Of a stretch of 64,000 bases of DNA, positions 23,501 to 35,376 are shown one piece after another; position 1 is the first letter of the stretch; each line of letters begins with the position of its first letter. The notes beneath the pieces are model-generated. The model was not told the origin of the DNA, did no database searches, and saw only the letters and a list, made by a program, of their open reading frames with translations. The translations under genes and the position numbers were made by a program. This DNA comes from Archivesica marissinica (Eukaryota > Mollusca > Bivalvia > Venerida > Vesicomyidae), in the NCBI GenBank assembly GCA_014843695.1, contig CM026393.1, positions 7,288,440 to 7,352,439 of the forward strand. Reading direction: 5' to 3'.

Positions 23501-26500
23501 TAGTCCAAGCCCTGGTTCCTATCTACACGTGTATACAGTCAGCTACAGGGCGTGTGTGGACATTAGCACAAGCCCTGGTTCCTATCTACACGTGTATATA
23601 GTCAGCTACAAGCGCGTGTGGACATTAGTACAAGTCCTGGTTCCTATCTACACGTGTATACAGTCAGGTACAGAGCGTGTGTGGACATTCGTACAAGCCC
23701 TGGTTCCTATCTACACGTGTATATAGTCAGCTACCAAGCGCGTGTGGACATTAGTACAAGCCCTGGTTCCTATCTACACGTGTATACAGTCAGCTACAGA
23801 GCGTGTTTGGACATTAGTACAAGCCCTGGTTCCTATCTACACGTGTATAAAGTCAGGTACAGAGCGTGTGTGGACATTAGTACAAGCCCTGGTTCCTATC
23901 TACACGTGTATACAGTCAGTTACAGAGTGTGTGTGGATATTAGTACAAGCCCTGGTTCCTATCTACACACATATAAAGTCAGTTACAGAGCGTGTGTGGA
24001 CATTAGTACAAGCCCTGGTTCCTATCTACACGTGTATACAGTCAGTTACAGAGTGTGTGTGGATATTAGTACAAGCCCTGGTTCCTATCTACACACATAT
24101 AAAGTCAGTTACAGAGCGTGTGTGGACATTAGTACAAGCCCTGGTTCCTATCTACACGTGTATACAGTCAGTTACAGAGCGTGTGTGGACATTAGTACAA
24201 GCCCTGGTTCCTATATACACGTGTATACAGTCAGCTACAGAGCGTGTGTGGACATTAGTACAAGCCCTGGTTCCTATCTACACATGTGTACAGTCAGCTA
24301 CAGAGCGTGTTTGGACATTAGCACAAGCCCTGGTTCCTATCTACACGTATATACAGCCAGTTACAGAGCGTGTGTGGACATGAGTACAAGCCCTGGTTCC
24401 TATCTACACGTCTATACAGCCAGTTACAGAGCGTGTGTGGACATTAGTACAAGCCCTGGTTCCTATCTACCCGTGTATACAGTCAGATACAGAGCGTGTG
24501 TGGACATTAGTACAAGCCCTGGTTCCTATCTACCCGTGTATACAGTCAGATACAGAGCGTGTGTGGACATTAGTACAAGCCATCGTTCCTATATACGTGT
24601 ATACAGTCAGCTACAGAGCGTGTGTGGACAATAGTACAAGCCCTGGTTCCTATCTACACGTCTATACAGCCAGTTACAGAGCCTGTGTGGACATTAGTAC
24701 AAGCCCTGGTTCCTATCTACACGTGTATATAGTCAGCTACAGAGCGTGTGTGAACATTAGTACAAGCCCTGGTTCCTATCTACACGCATATACAGTCAGC
24801 TGCCAAGCGTGTGTGGACATTAGTACAAGCCCTGGTTCCTATCTACACCCGTATACAGTCAACTACAGAGCGTGTGTGAACATTAGTACAAGCCCTGGTT
24901 CCTATCTACACGCATATACAGTCAGCTGCCAAGCGTGTGTGGACATTAGTACAAGCCCTGGTTCCTATCTACACGCGTATACAGTCAACTACAGAACGTG
25001 TGTGGACATTAGTACAAGCCCTGGTTCCTATCTACACGTCTATACAGCCAGTTACAGAGCGTATGTGGACATTAGTGCAAGTCCTGGTTCCTATATACAC
25101 GTGTATACAGTCAGCTACAGAGCGTGTGTGGACATTAGTACAAGCCCTGGTTCCTATCTACACGTCTATACAGCCAGTTACAGAGCGTGTGTGGACATTA
25201 GTACAAGCCCTGGTTCCTATCTACACGTATATACAGTCAGCTACAGAGCGTGTTTGGACATTAGTACAAGCCTTGGTTCCTATCTACACGTGTATAAAGT
25301 TAGGTACAGAGCGTGTGTGGACATTAGTACAAGCCCTGGTTCCTATTTACACGTGTATACAGTCAGTTACAGAGTGTGTGTTGATATTAGTACAAGCCCT
25401 GGTTCCTATCTACACGCATATAAAGTCAGTTTCAGAGCGTGTGTGGACATTAGTACAAGCCCTGGTTCCTATCTACACGTGTATACAGTCAGTTACAGAG
25501 TGTGTGTGGACATTAGTACAAGCCCTGGTTCCTATATACACGTGTATACAGTCAGCTACAGAGCGTGTGTGGACATTAGTTCAAGCCCTTGTTCCTATCT
25601 ACACATGTGTACAGTCAGCTACAGAGCGTGTTTGGACATTAGCACAAGCCCTGGTTCCTATCTACACGTATATACAGCCAGTTACAGAGCGTGTGTCGAC
25701 ATTAGTACAAGCCCTGGTTCCTATCTACACGTCTATACAGCCAGTTACAGAGCCTGTGTGGACATTAGTACAAGCCCTGGTTCCTATCTACACGTATATA
25801 CAGTCAGGTACAGAGCGTGTGTGGACAATAGTACAAGCCCTGGTTCCTATCTACACGTGTAAATAGTCAGCTACAGAGCGTGTGTGAACATTGGTACAAG
25901 CCCTGGTTCCTATCTACAGGCATATACAGTCAGCTGCCAAGCGTGTGTGAACATTAGTCCAAGCCCTGGTTCCTATCTACACGCGTATACAGTCAACTAC
26001 AGAACGTGTGTGGACATTAGTACAAGCCCTGGTTCCTATCTACACGTCTATACAGCCAGCTACAGAGCGTATGAGGACATTAGTGCAAGTCCTGGTTCCT
26101 ATATACACGTGTATACAGTCAGCTACAGAGCGTGTGTGGACATTAGTTCAAGCCCTGGTTCCTATCTACACATGTGTACAGTCAGCTACAGAGCGTGTTT
26201 GGACATTAACACAAGCACTGGTTCCTATCTACACGTATATACAGCCAGTTACAGAGCGTGTGTCGACATTAGTACAAGCCCTGGTTCCTATCTACACGTC
26301 TATACAGCCAGTTACAGAGCGTGTGTGGACATTAGTACAAGCCCTGGTTCCTATCTACACGTATATACAGTCAGGTACAGAGCGTGTGTGGACAATAGTA
26401 CAAGCCCTGGTTCCTATCTACACGTGTAAATAGTCAGCTACAGAGCGTGTGTGAACATTGGTACAAGCCCTGGTTCCTATCTACAGGCATATACAGTCAG

Positions 26501-29500
26501 CTGCCAAGCGTGTGTGAACATTAGTCCAAGCCCTGGTTCCTATCTACACGCGTATACAGTCAACTACAGAACGTGTGTGGACATTAGTACAAGCCCTGGT
26601 TCCTATCTACACGTCTATACAGCCAGCTACAGAGCGTATGAGGACATTAGTGCAAGTCCTGGTTCCTATATACACGTGTATACAGTCAGCTACAGAGCGT
26701 GTGTGGACATTAGTTCAAGCCCTGGTTCCTATCTACACATGTGTACAGTCAGCTACAGAGCGTGTTTGGACATTAACACAAGCACTGGTTCCTATCTACA
26801 CGTATATACAGCCAGTTACAGAGCGTGTGTCGACATTAGTACAAGCCCTGGTTCCTATCTACACGTCTATACAGCCAGTTACAGAGCGTGTGTGGACATT
26901 AGTACAAGCCCTGGTTCCTATCTACACGTATATACAGTCAGCTACAGAGCGTGTGTGGACATTAGTACAAGCCCTGGTTCCTATCTACACGTCTATACAG
27001 CCAGTTACAGAGCGTGTGTGGACATTAGTACAAGCCATGGTTCCTATCTACACGTGTATACAGTCAGCTTCCAAACGAGTGTGGACATTAGCACAAGCCA
27101 ACGTTCCTATCTACACGTGTATATAGTCAGCTACAGAGCGTGTGTGAACATTAGTACAAGCCCTGGTTCCTATCTACACGCATATACAGTCAGCTGCCAA
27201 GCGTGTGTGGACATTAGTACAAGCCCTGGTTCCTATCTACACGCGTATACAGTCATCTACAGAACGTGTGTGGACATTAGTACAAGCCCTGGTTCCTATC
27301 TACACGTCTATACAGCCAGATACAGAGCGTATGTGGACATTAGTGCAAGTCCTGGTTCCTATATACACGTGTATGCAGTCAGCTACAGAGCGTGTGTGGA
27401 CATTAGTACAAGCCCTGGTTCCTATCTGCACGTGTATACAGTCAGCTACAGAGCGTGTGTGGACATTAGTACAATCCCTGGTTCCTATCTAAACGCATAT
27501 ACAGTCAGCTACAGAGCGTGTGTGGACATTCGTATAAGCCCTGGTTCCTATCTACACGTGTATACAGTCAGGTACATAGCGTGTGTGGACATTAGTACAA
27601 GCCCAGGTTCCTATATACGCGTATATACAGTCAGCTACCAAGCGTGTGTGGACATTAGTACAAGCCCTGGTTCCTATCTACACGCGTATACAGTCAGCTA
27701 CAGAGCGTGTGTGGACATTAGTACAAGCCCTGGTTCCTATCTTCGCGCGTATACAGTCAACTACAGAGCGTGTGTGGACATTAGTACAAGCCCTGATTCC
27801 TATATACACGTGTATACAGTCAGCTACAGAGCGTGTGTGGACATTCGTACAAACCCTGGTTCCTATCTACACGTGTATACAGTCAGTTACAGAGCGTGTG
27901 TGGACATTAGTACAAGCCCTGGTTCCTATCTGCACGTGTATACAGTCAGCTACAGAGCGTGTGTGGACATTAGTACAATCCCTGGTTCCTATCTAAACGC
28001 ATATACAGTCAGCTACAGAGCGTGTGTGGACATTCGTACAAGCCCTGGTTCCTATCTACACGTGTATACAGTCAGGTACATAGCGTGTGTGGACATTAGT
28101 ACAAGCCCAGATTCCTATCTACACGTGTATACAGCCAGGTTCAGAGCGTGTGTGGACATTAATACAAGCCCTGGTTCCTATATACGCGTATATACAGTCA
28201 GCTACCAAGCGTGTGTGGACATTAGTACAAGCCCTGGTTCCTATCTACACGCGTATAAAGTCAGCTACAGAGCGTGTGTGGACATTAGTACAAGCCCTGG
28301 TTCCTATCTACACGCATATACAGTCAGCTACCAAGCGTGTGTGGACATTAGCACAAGCCCTGGTTCCTATATACACGTGTATATGTCAGCTACAGAGCGT
28401 GTGTGGACACTAGTCCAAGCCCTGGTTCCTATCTACACGTGTATACAGTCAGCTACAGGGCGTGTGTGGACATTAGCACAAGCCCTGGTTCCTATCTACA
28501 CGTGTATATAGTCAGCTACCAAGCGCGTGTGGACATTAGTACAAGTCCTGGTTCCTATCTACACGTGTATACAGTCAGCTACAGAGCGTGTTTGGACATT
28601 AGTACAAGCCCTGGTTCCTATCTACACGTGTATAAAGTCAGGTACAGAGCGTGTGTGGACATTAGTACAAGCCCTGGTTCCTATCTACACGTGTATACAG
28701 TCAGTTACAGAGTGTGTGTGGATATTAGTACAAGCCCTGGTTCCTATCTACACACATATAAAGTCAGTTACAGAGCGTGTGTGGACATTAGTACAAGCCC
28801 TGGTTCCTATCTACACGTGTATACAGTCAGTTACAGAGTGTGTGTGGATATTAGTACAAGCCCTGGTTCCTATCTACACACATATAAAGTCAGTTACAGA
28901 GCGTGTGTGGACATTAGTACAAGCCCTGGTTCCTATCTACACGTGTATACAGTCAGTTACAGAGTGTGTGTGGATATTAGTACAAGCCCTGGTTCCTATC
29001 TACACACATATAAAGTCAGTTACAGAGCGTGTGTGGACATTAGTACAAGCCCTGGTTCCTATCTACACGTGTATACAGTCAGTTACAGAGCGTGTGTGGA
29101 CATTAGTACAAGCCCTGGTTCCTATATACACGTGTATACAGTCAGCTACAGAGCGTGTGTGGACATTAGTACAAGCCCTGGTTCCTATCTACACATGTGT
29201 ACAGTCAGCTACAGAGCGTGTTTGGACATTAGCACAAGCCCTGGTTCCTATCTACACGTATATACAGCCAGTTACAGAGCGTGTGTGGACATGAGTACAA
29301 GCCCTGGTTCCTATCTACACGTCTATACAGCCAGTTACAGAGCGTGTGTGGACATTAGTACAAGCCCTGGTTCCTATCTACCCGTGTATACAGTCAGATA
29401 CAGAGCGTGTGTGGACATTAGTACAAGCCCTGGTTCCTATCTACCCGTGTATACAGTCAGATACAGAGCGTGTGTGGACATTAGTACAAGCCATCGTTCC

Positions 29501-29625
29501 TATATACGTGTATACAGTCAGCTACAGAGCGTGTGTGGACATTAGTACAAGCCCTGGTTCTTATCTACACGTATATACAGTCAGTTACAGAGCGTGTTTA
29601 GACATTAGTACAAACCCTGGTTCCT
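17505..29625. repeat. 63-bp satellite-like array, about 190 copies, with higher-order structure
   Basis: A 12.1-kb array of a 63-bp unit with landmarks ACATTAGTACAAGCCCTGG, TTCCTATCTACACGTGTATA and CAGTCAGCTACAGAGCGTG. Sixty-three bases equal 21 codons, so two plus-strand frames stay open for hundreds of codons, one giving a VDISTSPGSYLHVYTVSYRA repeat and the other a VWTLVQALVPIYTCIQSATE repeat. Rare 1-2-bp indels move the array between these frames, and stops occur without pattern, which argues against translation. Variant units form longer repeats: a 9-unit (567-bp) block is duplicated at 25884 and 26451, and the region around 23.7-24.6 kb recurs at 28.5-29.5 kb with an extra dimer. Many units carry CACGTG. 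Confidence 0.96.
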
Positions 29626-29929
29626 CTATCTCGTTTAAAAAGGGCGAAATTATTTCCATATTGTCATTTTTATGAACCCCATGTGCCCCATGCAAAGTAT
29701 GCCCTAGCTACGCCACTGCATTAGTACAAGTTGTATATGTCGGAATGCTATAAATTTCGATCTATGAATCATAGATATTTTGTTTGTTTCAGTATTTGGT
29801 CGAATTTTAATTCATGGAATGGACATTGAACGCATTATTATCACACAAATACCGAGTATAATAGCTTTCTATGTTCATACGTGAAATATTATTCGTGCAA
29901 CGCAGTGGAATAATAAAATACGTTATACC
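29626..29929. other. spacer with a possible transposon remnant
   Basis: The 63-bp array breaks off near 29625. Array-like ATTAGTACAA occurs once more at 29720-29729, after a segment that includes CCTAGCTACGCCACTGCA (near 29702). From memory this motif is common at the ends of dispersed invertebrate repeats; that is recollection only. The remainder is AT-rich unique DNA. Confidence 0.45.
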
Positions 29930-31098
29930 ATTGAGCTACCAACCAGTGGAATAATAGAATACGTTATACCATTGAGCTATCTACACGTGGAATAATAAAC
30001 TACGTTATACCATTGGGCTATCTACACGTGGAATAATAAAATACGTTATACCACTGGGCTACCAACCAGTGGAATAATAGAATACGTTATACCATTGAGC
30101 TATCTACACGTGGAATAATACAATACGTTATACCATTGGGCTATCAACCAGTGGAATAATAAACTACGTATACCATTGGGCTATCTACCAGTGGAATAAT
30201 AAACTACGTTACACCATTGAGCTGTCTACCAGTGGAATAATAAACTACGTTATACCATTGGGCTATCTACCAGTGGAATAATAAACTACGTTACACCATT
30301 GAGCTATCTACACGTGGAATAATAGAATACGTTATACCATTGGGCTATCTACACGTTGAATAATAAACTACGTTATACCATTGGGCTATCTACACGTGGA
30401 ATAATAAAATACGTTATACCATTGAGCTATCAACCAGTGGAATAATAAAATACGTTATACCATTGAGCTATCAACACGTGGAATAATAAAATACGTTATA
30501 CCATTGAGCTATCAACCAGTGGAATAATACAATACGTTATACCATTGAGCTATCAACCAGTGGAATAATAAAATACGTTATACCATTGAGCTGTCTACCA
30601 GTGGAATAATAAAATACGTTATACCATTGAGCTATCAACCAGTGGAATAATACAATACGTTATACCATTGAGCTATCAACCAGTGGAATAATACAATACG
30701 TTATACCATTGAGCTATCTACCAGTGGAATAATAAAATACGTTATACCATTGAAATATCTACCAGTGGAATAATAAAATACGTTATACCATTGAGCTATC
30801 AACCAATGGAATAATACAATACGTTATACCATTGAGATATCTACACCTGGAATAATAAAATACGTTATACCATTGAGCGATCTACCAGTGGAATAATACA
30901 ATACGTTATTACCATTGAGCTATCAACCAGTGGAATAATAAACTACGTTATACCATTGAGCTATCTACCAAAAAAAAATACGTTATACCATTGAGCTATC
31001 AACCAGTGGAATAATAAAATACGTTATACCATTGAGCGATCTACCAGTGGAATAATAAACTACGTTATACCATTGAACTATCAACCAGTGGAATAATA
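29930..31098. repeat. 41-bp minisatellite array, second family
   Basis: About 28 copies of a 41-bp unit with landmark GTGGAATAATAAAATACGTT followed by ATACCATTGAGCTATC. The linker is AACCA, TACCA or TACAC. The TACAC form gives CTATCTACACGTG, a 13-base string also present in the adjacent 63-bp unit, and it is commonest at the end nearest that array. It is unrelated to the 41-bp unit at 8330-10897. Confidence 0.95.
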
Positions 31099-31221
31099 TG
31101 TCACTGGAAATCATAAAATAAAGACCGTTATTTACAGACAAAATCGTCCAAGGGAAATAACTGGAATTGGAAAAATAAACACGACTGACGGAGTAATGGT
31201 TACTGCATAACACCCTCCCCT

Positions 31222-32992
31222 TCGAAAAGTCATAGTAACCTCCCGACATGTCGTATACATACTGTAGTAACCTCCCGACATGTCGTACACATACTGTAGT
31301 AACCTCCCGACATGTCGTACATATACTGTAGTAACCTCCCGACATGTCGTACATATACTGTAGTAACCTCCCGACATGTCGTACAGATACTGTAGTAACC
31401 TCCGGACATGTCGTACATATACTGTAGTAACCTCCCGACATGTCGTACATATACTGTAGTAACCTCCCGACATGTCGTACATATACTGTAGTAACCTCCC
31501 GACATGTCGTACATATACTGTAGTAACCTCACGACATGTCGTACATATACTGTAGTAACCTCCCAACATGTCGTACATATACTGTAGTAACCTCCCGACA
31601 TGTCGTACACATACTGTAGTAACCTCCGGACATGTCGTACATACTGTAGTAACCTCACGACATGTCGTACATACTGTAGTAACCTCACGACATATCGTAC
31701 ATACTGTAGTAACCTCCGGACATGTCGTACATACTGTAGTAACCTCACGACATGTCGTACATACTGTAGTAACCTCACGACATGTCGTACATACTGTAGT
31801 AACCTCCCGACATGTCGTACATATACTGTAGTAACCTCCCGACATGTCGTACATACTGTAGTAACCTCCCGACATGTCGTACATATACTGTAGTAACCTC
31901 CCGACTTGTCGTACACATACTGTAGTAACCTCCCGACATGTCGTACATATACTGTAGTAACCTCCCGACATGTCGTACATATACTGTAGTAACCTCCCGA
32001 CATGACGTACACATACTGTAGTAACCTCCGGACATGTCGTACATACTGTAGTAACCTCCCGACATGTCGTACATACTGTAGTAACCTCCCGACATGTCGT
32101 ACATATACTGTAGTAACCTCCCGACATGTCGTACATATACTGTAGTAACCTCCCGACATGTCGTACATATACTGTAGTAACCTCCCGACATGTCGTACAT
32201 ATACTGTAGTAACCTCACGACATGTCGTACATACTGTAGTAACCTCACGACATGTCGTACATATACTGTAGTAACCTCCCGACATGTCGTACATATACTG
32301 TAGTAACCTCCGGACATGTCGTACATACTGTAGTAACCTCCCAACATGTCGTACATATACTGTAGTAACCTCCCGACATGTCGTACACATACTGTAGTAA
32401 CCTCCGGACATGTCGTACATACTGTAGTAACCTCACGACATGTCGTACATACTGTAGTAACCTCCGGACATGTCGTACATACTGTAGTAACCTCACGACA
32501 TGTCGTACATACTGTAGTAACCTCACGACATGTCGTACATACTGTAGTAACCTCCCGACATGTCGTACATATACTGTAGTAACCTCCCGACATGTCGTAC
32601 ATACTGTAGTAACCTCCCGACATGTCGTACATACTGTAGTAACCTCACGACATGTCGTACATACTGTAGTAACCTCCCAACATGTCGTACACATACTGTA
32701 GTAACCTCCGGACATGTCGTACATACTGTAGTAACCTCACGACATGTCGTACATACTGTAGTAACCTCCCAACATGTCGTACATATACTGTAGTAACCTC
32801 CGGACATGTCGTACATACTGTAGTAACCTCACGACATGTCGTACATACTGTAGTAACATTACGACATGTCGTACACATACTGTAGTAACCTCACGACATG
32901 TCGTACATACTGTAGTAACCTCCGGACATGTCGTACACATACTGTAGTAACCTCACGACATGTCGTACATACTGTAGTAACCTCCCGACATG
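31222..32992. repeat. 30/32-bp minisatellite with a palindrome in each unit
   Basis: About 57 copies of GTAACCTCCCGACATGTCGT followed by ACATATACTGTA (32 bp) or ACATACTGTA (30 bp). Most units contain the perfect 10-bp palindrome CGACATGTCG. CTCCCG, CTCCGG and CTCACG forms are mixed, and blocks of the pattern near 31570-31890 reappear near 32350-32700. Frames exist on both strands and mirror one another. Non-coding. Confidence 0.96.
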
Positions 32993-33339
32993 TTTTTTGA
33001 TTTCCCACTAAAGATACCCACCACTACTTTGAGTGTAATCTTGTCGTGAATGTTTCGATTACACCTACATTTATAATGTGCTGTTTATTTGTTACAAAAT
33101 AAATATTGCAAACATTGTAAACTATTCCAAAATGCAGATGATTTATTCATGTATTTTAATGTTTTGAATTCACTTTCAGTATTGTGAACAGTACGAGCAT
33201 GCTCAGCCAATCAGCTTATATATCATTCAATCATAAGTGTTCCATACACGTTTTCAACCCAATCAGTGGCGCTTATTTCAATAACAGTATCCGTGATCTA
33301 TAATACAAATCTATGCTGCTATGTAATCATCAATGCAGC
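32993..33339. other. unique intronic DNA
   Basis: AT-rich single-copy sequence between the 30/32-bp array and a SINE. It has CCAATCAG-type motifs near 33207 and 33260 but no TATA or exon context that would make a promoter call safe. Confidence 0.65.
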
Positions 33340-33351
33340 GTATGTCCACGA

Positions 33352-33643
33352 GTGTGTTTTACGTTTATTTACCGTTGCCACCGGTTACCCATATGAGCGA
33401 CGCCTCCTGAAGAGATTAGTCATTTTAGATTTTGGAGGATAGTGCAATTATACAGAAAGAGACCCATTACAGAGTCTCCTCTGGTTCTTTTACGTGCACA
33501 GTGTAAAGCACCGACACGAGACCTCGGTTTAACGTCCCATCTGAAAGACTGTTAATTTTATTAGGGTCAGACGGGGGATCGAACCTGCGATCCCTGGATT
33601 ACCAGTCCAGCGTGTTAACCACTGGACTACAGATCCGTCTGTG
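33352..33643 (-). mobile_element. tRNA-derived SINE (Thr-like family), next to the Vax exon
   Basis: A complete minus-strand copy flanked by a perfect 12-bp duplication GTATGTCCACGA (33340-33351 and 33644-33655). The anticodon loop reads CTGGTAA and the B-box GGTTCGATCC is intact. It is in the sense orientation of Vax and begins about 60 nt downstream of the exon's splice donor. The perfect target duplication and intact boxes suggest a fairly recent insertion. Confidence 0.92.
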
Positions 33644-33703
33644 GTATGTCCACGATTTATGGAATTCAGCTTATAATTGAGTACGCAAAGGTGTGAAACA
33701 AAC

Positions 33704-33891
33704 CTGAGTTTCTGATAAACGCAGTCGTTTCGCGAGTTCTGTTCGTTCTTTCCCCACTAGATACTGGTTGCGCTGGAATTCCCTTTCTAGTTCATAAAGC
33801 TGGTCCGGCGAGAAGGTGGTCCTCGCTCGCTTCGGTCGGTCCAGATCCAGCGCTTTCGGGAACACCAGCTCCTTTACACTTCCATTGGCTT
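33704..33891 (-). CDS. vax: Vax-type homeobox gene, internal exon with homeodomain residues 1-44
   Basis: The exon is 188 nt. It begins after GTTTTTCAG (AG at 33893-33892) with two bases of a split codon and ends at CAG (33706-33704) before the donor GTTTGT. Its 62 whole codons start [17 protein letters not shown], then the homeodomain starts at PKRARTTF, with R5, L16, F20, L40 and Q44 in their canonical places. The block [16 protein letters not shown] and the run [14 protein letters not shown] are Vax hallmarks: vertebrate Vax has a similar [12 protein letters not shown] stretch before its homeodomain, as I recall. Translation cannot start here, because the leading codon is split and no ATG lies upstream in the exon, so at least one more 5' exon is needed. 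I did not find it in the rest of the window. Confidence 0.92.
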
Positions 33892-33893
33892 CT

Positions 33894-34196
33894 GAAAAAC
33901 ATATTACATTACATAGTCATAATCCTGTTTAAACTGACGTCACAAATTCTAAGCAGGTTGTTACCATAGCAATTGTATTCGTTTCAAAACCAACATTACC
34001 CAAGTTATTTAGTAACGGTTTTAACATTTTGGATGTTCCTGAACATTTTTAACAATTATTCTTCTCAACCAATCAGAATTCGTCCAGGTGTTATTAAAAG
34101 TATGTAAGTATAAGAAATTATGATATGACTGTATTGCACTGGATGCAAGCACATTGTGTGATAAATATAGTAGTGGTGATTTCATACCATAATTTA
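33894..34196. other. unique DNA upstream of the Vax exon (probable intron)
   Basis: AT-rich single-copy sequence just 5' of the homeodomain exon on the minus strand. It includes a polypyrimidine-poor acceptor region. No further exon was recognised. Confidence 0.65.
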
Positions 34197-35376
34197 TGAA
34201 ACGAGTTGCGTAACCAGGGAAGCGTGACCAGGTATGCGTAACAAAGCATGCGTAACCAGGGGAACGTAACCAGGGATGCGCAACAAGGGGTGCGAAACAA
34301 GAGAAACGTAACCAGGTATGCGTAACCAGGTAAACGTAACCAGGTATGCGTAACAAGGGATGCGTAACCATGGATGTGTAACAAGGGATGCGTAACCAGG
34401 GATGCGTAACACGGGATGCGTAACCAGGTATGCGTAACCAAGTATGTACACCCAGGTATGCGTAACAAGGGATGCGTAACAAGGGATACGTAACCAGGGA
34501 TGCGTAACAAGGGATGTGTAACAAGGGATGCGTAACCAGGGATGCGTAACCAGGGATGCGCAACCAGGGATGCGTAACCAGGTATGTGTAACCAGGTGTG
34601 TGCACCCAGGTATGCGCAACAAGTGATGCGTAACCAGGGATGCGTAACCAGGGATGCGTAACCAGGGATGCGTAACCAGGGATGCGTAACAAGGGATACG
34701 TAACCAGGGATGCGTAACCAGGGATGCGTAACCAGGGATGCGTAACAAGTGATGCGTAACCAGGGGTGCGTAACCAGGGATGCGTAGCAATGGATGTGTA
34801 GCAAGGTGTGCGTAATAGTGATGCGTAACCAGGTATGCGTACCCAGGTATGTGTAACCAGGTATGCGTAACCAGGGGTGCGTAACCAGTGGTGCGTAACC
34901 AGGGATGTGTAACAAGGGATGTGTAACCAGGTATGCGTAACAAGGTATGCGTAACCAAGGATGCGTAACCAGGTATGCGTAGCAGAGTGTGCGTAACCAG
35001 GGAAGCGTGACCAGGGATGCGTAACCTGGGATGCTAACAAGCGATGCGTAACAAGGTATGCGCAACAGGGTATGCATAACCAGGGGTGCGTAACTAGGGA
35101 ACCGTAACAAGGTATGCGTAACCAGGGATGCATAATCAGATATGCGTAATAGAGTATGCGTAACCAGGGATGCGTAACCAGTGAAGTGTAAAAAATATAT
35201 GCGTAAAAAGGTGTGCGTAACAATGTATGCGTAACAAGGTATGCACAACCAGGTATATGTAACAATGTATGCGCAACCAGGTATACGTAACCAGGTATGC
35301 GTAACAATATATGCGTAACCGATATGCGTAATCAGGTATGCGTAACCAGATATGCGTAACCAGGTATGCGTAACCA
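34197..35376. repeat. 14-bp minisatellite array
   Basis: About 84 copies of a 14-bp unit GATGCGTAACCAGG with variants TATGCGTAACAAGG and GGTGCG. Fourteen is not divisible by three, so minus-strand frames read a repeating threonine-, histidine-, leucine- and tyrosine-rich pattern in all three frames at once. These frames of over 400 codons are artefacts. The array probably lies in the intron 5' of the Vax homeodomain exon. Confidence 0.96.

Larger units (their letters stand above)
13354..33703 (-). other. vax: 20,350-bp Vax intron at homeodomain position 44/45
   Basis: The donor is CAG|GTTTGT (GT at 33703-33702) and the acceptor is CTGCAG|GTAAAG, joining Q44 to V45 without changing frame. Several NK-like/ANTP-class homeobox families are known to carry an intron at this position, which supports the join. 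The interior is mostly tandem arrays of eight or more unrelated units, listed separately, plus one SINE near each end. The join itself is inferred from homology and splice signals; no transcript data are available here. Confidence 0.88.

Noticed and set aside
17515..29675. Long plus-strand frames (up to 686 codons) as repeat-protein genes
   Set aside because: They follow from a 63-bp unit without stops in two frames. Both frames are open over the same DNA, phase changes at indels, and there are no flanking exons or start context.
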